Of a stretch of 8,222 nucleotides of DNA, positions 7,983 to 8,222 are shown in pieces. The notes beneath the pieces were generated by a model. The model was not told where the DNA came from, searched no databases, and worked only from the letters and a program-made list of their open reading frames with translations. Origin of the DNA: Gammaproteobacteria bacterium (GTDB lineage: Bacteria > Pseudomonadota > Gammaproteobacteria > Pseudomonadales > Azotimanducaceae_A); NCBI GenBank assembly GCA_028819775.1, contig JAPPKV010000230.1, positions 5,078 to 13,299 of the forward strand. Direction: 5' to 3'. A program made the translations under genes and the position numbers. The first letter of the stretch is position 1. Each line of letters starts with the position of its first letter.

Positions 7983-7986
7983 CTCC
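7983..7986 (-). promoter_or_regulatory. Ribosome binding site deciding the sulfatase start
   Basis: GGAG on the minus strand lies 7 bases before the ATG at 7975 and 1 base before the ATG at 7981. The spacing favours the inner ATG as the real start, shortening the protein by two residues. Confidence 0.5.
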
Positions 7987-7996
7987 AAGATGTTCT

Positions 7997-8024
7997 CTTA
8001 TCGAGCCTAGCAACGAGGAGTCAG
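7997..8024 (-). promoter_or_regulatory. Possible sigma70-type promoter of the sulfatase gene
   Basis: Read on the minus strand, CTGACT (8019-8024) and GATAAG (7997-8002) are separated by 16 bases and each matches the -35 (TTGACA) and -10 (TATAAT) consensus at four of six positions. It would give a short leader of about 15 bases before the Shine-Dalgarno GGAG and the ATG at 7975. In GC-rich DNA such matches arise by chance, so this is a candidate only. Confidence 0.28.
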
Positions 8025-8061
8025 CGCGGACAGGGTGACCGACGCCGAAGCTCACCCAAAA

Positions 8062-8083
8062 CAAGCGACCCAGACCAAGCGAC
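8062..8083. repeat. Short direct repeat CAAGCGAC x2 in the divergent intergenic region
   Basis: Two exact copies of CAAGCGAC (8062-8069 and 8076-8083) are offset by 14 bases in the region between the sulfatase and the gene beginning at 8179. A tandem binding site is conceivable, but an 8-base repeat may be chance. Confidence 0.3.
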
Positions 8084-8136
8084 GTTCTATCGGCGACGCG
8101 ATGACCTTACACTGGTCCGGGTAGTACGCATCCGGC

Positions 8137-8156
8137 ACCACGAGTGTCGTCTTGGT
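8137..8156. promoter_or_regulatory. Imperfect inverted repeat, possible operator
   Basis: ACCACGA (8137-8143) and TCTTGGT (8150-8156) form 7-base arms with one mismatch around a 6-base centre, 22 bases before the ATG at 8179. Dyads of this size are typical of dimeric regulators, and the GntR-type regulator encoded at the left edge is a natural candidate. No second copy was seen next to the lyase genes inside the window, so the assignment is speculative. Confidence 0.27.
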
Positions 8157-8178
8157 TTTTCAAACAGCGAGGGTGAGC

Positions 8179-8222
8179 ATGGTCAAGATCGAAGACCTGT
8201 ATTCCATGAAGGGGAAAGTGTG
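8179..8222 (+). CDS. Start of a probable short-chain dehydrogenase/reductase (SDR), cut by the window end
   Basis: The ATG at 8179 follows GAGGG (8169-8173) at a 5-base spacing and opens a frame reading MVKIEDLYSMKGKV before the window ends. The pattern of a short leader, then a hydrophobic/Met residue and KGKV, is how many SDR enzymes begin, directly before the first beta strand and the TGxxxGxG NAD(P)-binding loop, which would lie just outside. In alginate loci an SDR often reduces DEH to 2-keto-3-deoxygluconate in the cytoplasm, so this is an attractive role given the PL6, PL17 and transporter genes. Only 14 codons are visible, the cofactor motif is not, and the gene is separated from the lyase operon by the minus-strand sulfatase segment, so both family and function are tentative. 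Confidence 0.5.
   Translation, partial: MVKIEDLYSMKGKV

Overview
The window is GC-rich (roughly 60-65% by eye) with dense, mostly overlapping genes. It most resembles an accessory carbohydrate-utilisation locus of a high-GC, probably aquatic or marine proteobacterium. That taxonomic guess rests on gene types and composition only; no phylogenetic marker is present.

Layout. Positions 1-4 kb and beyond hold a plus-strand unit that reads as an alginate-degradation operon. It starts with the C-terminal end of a GntR-family (FCD-type) regulator (stop at 147). A secreted two-domain PL6 polysaccharide lyase follows (170-2377), then a secreted PL17-type oligoalginate lyase (2377-4746), then an MFS anion:cation-symporter-type sugar acid transporter (4743-6032). 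The last three are linked by TGATG and GTGA overlaps, which suggests translational coupling. The likely pathway is: PL6 cuts alginate, PL17 reduces the oligomers to unsaturated monouronate, which converts to DEH, and the transporter brings the uronate into the cytoplasm. A plus-strand gene beginning at 8179 looks like the N-terminus of a short-chain dehydrogenase/reductase. It could be the DEH reductase of the same pathway, but only 14 codons are visible.

Between the transporter and that reductase lies a minus-strand segment unrelated in orientation: an intact sulfatase (6401-7975), followed 3 bases downstream by the first ~105-110 codons of a phytanoyl-CoA dioxygenase (PhyH) family gene. The PhyH homology stops near the 3' end of the transporter and its reading frame then runs antisense into the transporter. 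It therefore looks like a remnant truncated by a rearrangement, and the junction (about 6033-6080) may mark where two gene modules were joined.

The region 7976-8178 is a divergent intergenic stretch with a possible sulfatase promoter, a short direct repeat and an imperfect inverted repeat. No RNA genes, CRISPR arrays, insertion sequences or clear terminators were seen. No wholly new system is evident. The most unusual points are the truncated dioxygenase and a sulfatase placed within an alginate locus, since alginate itself is not sulfated.
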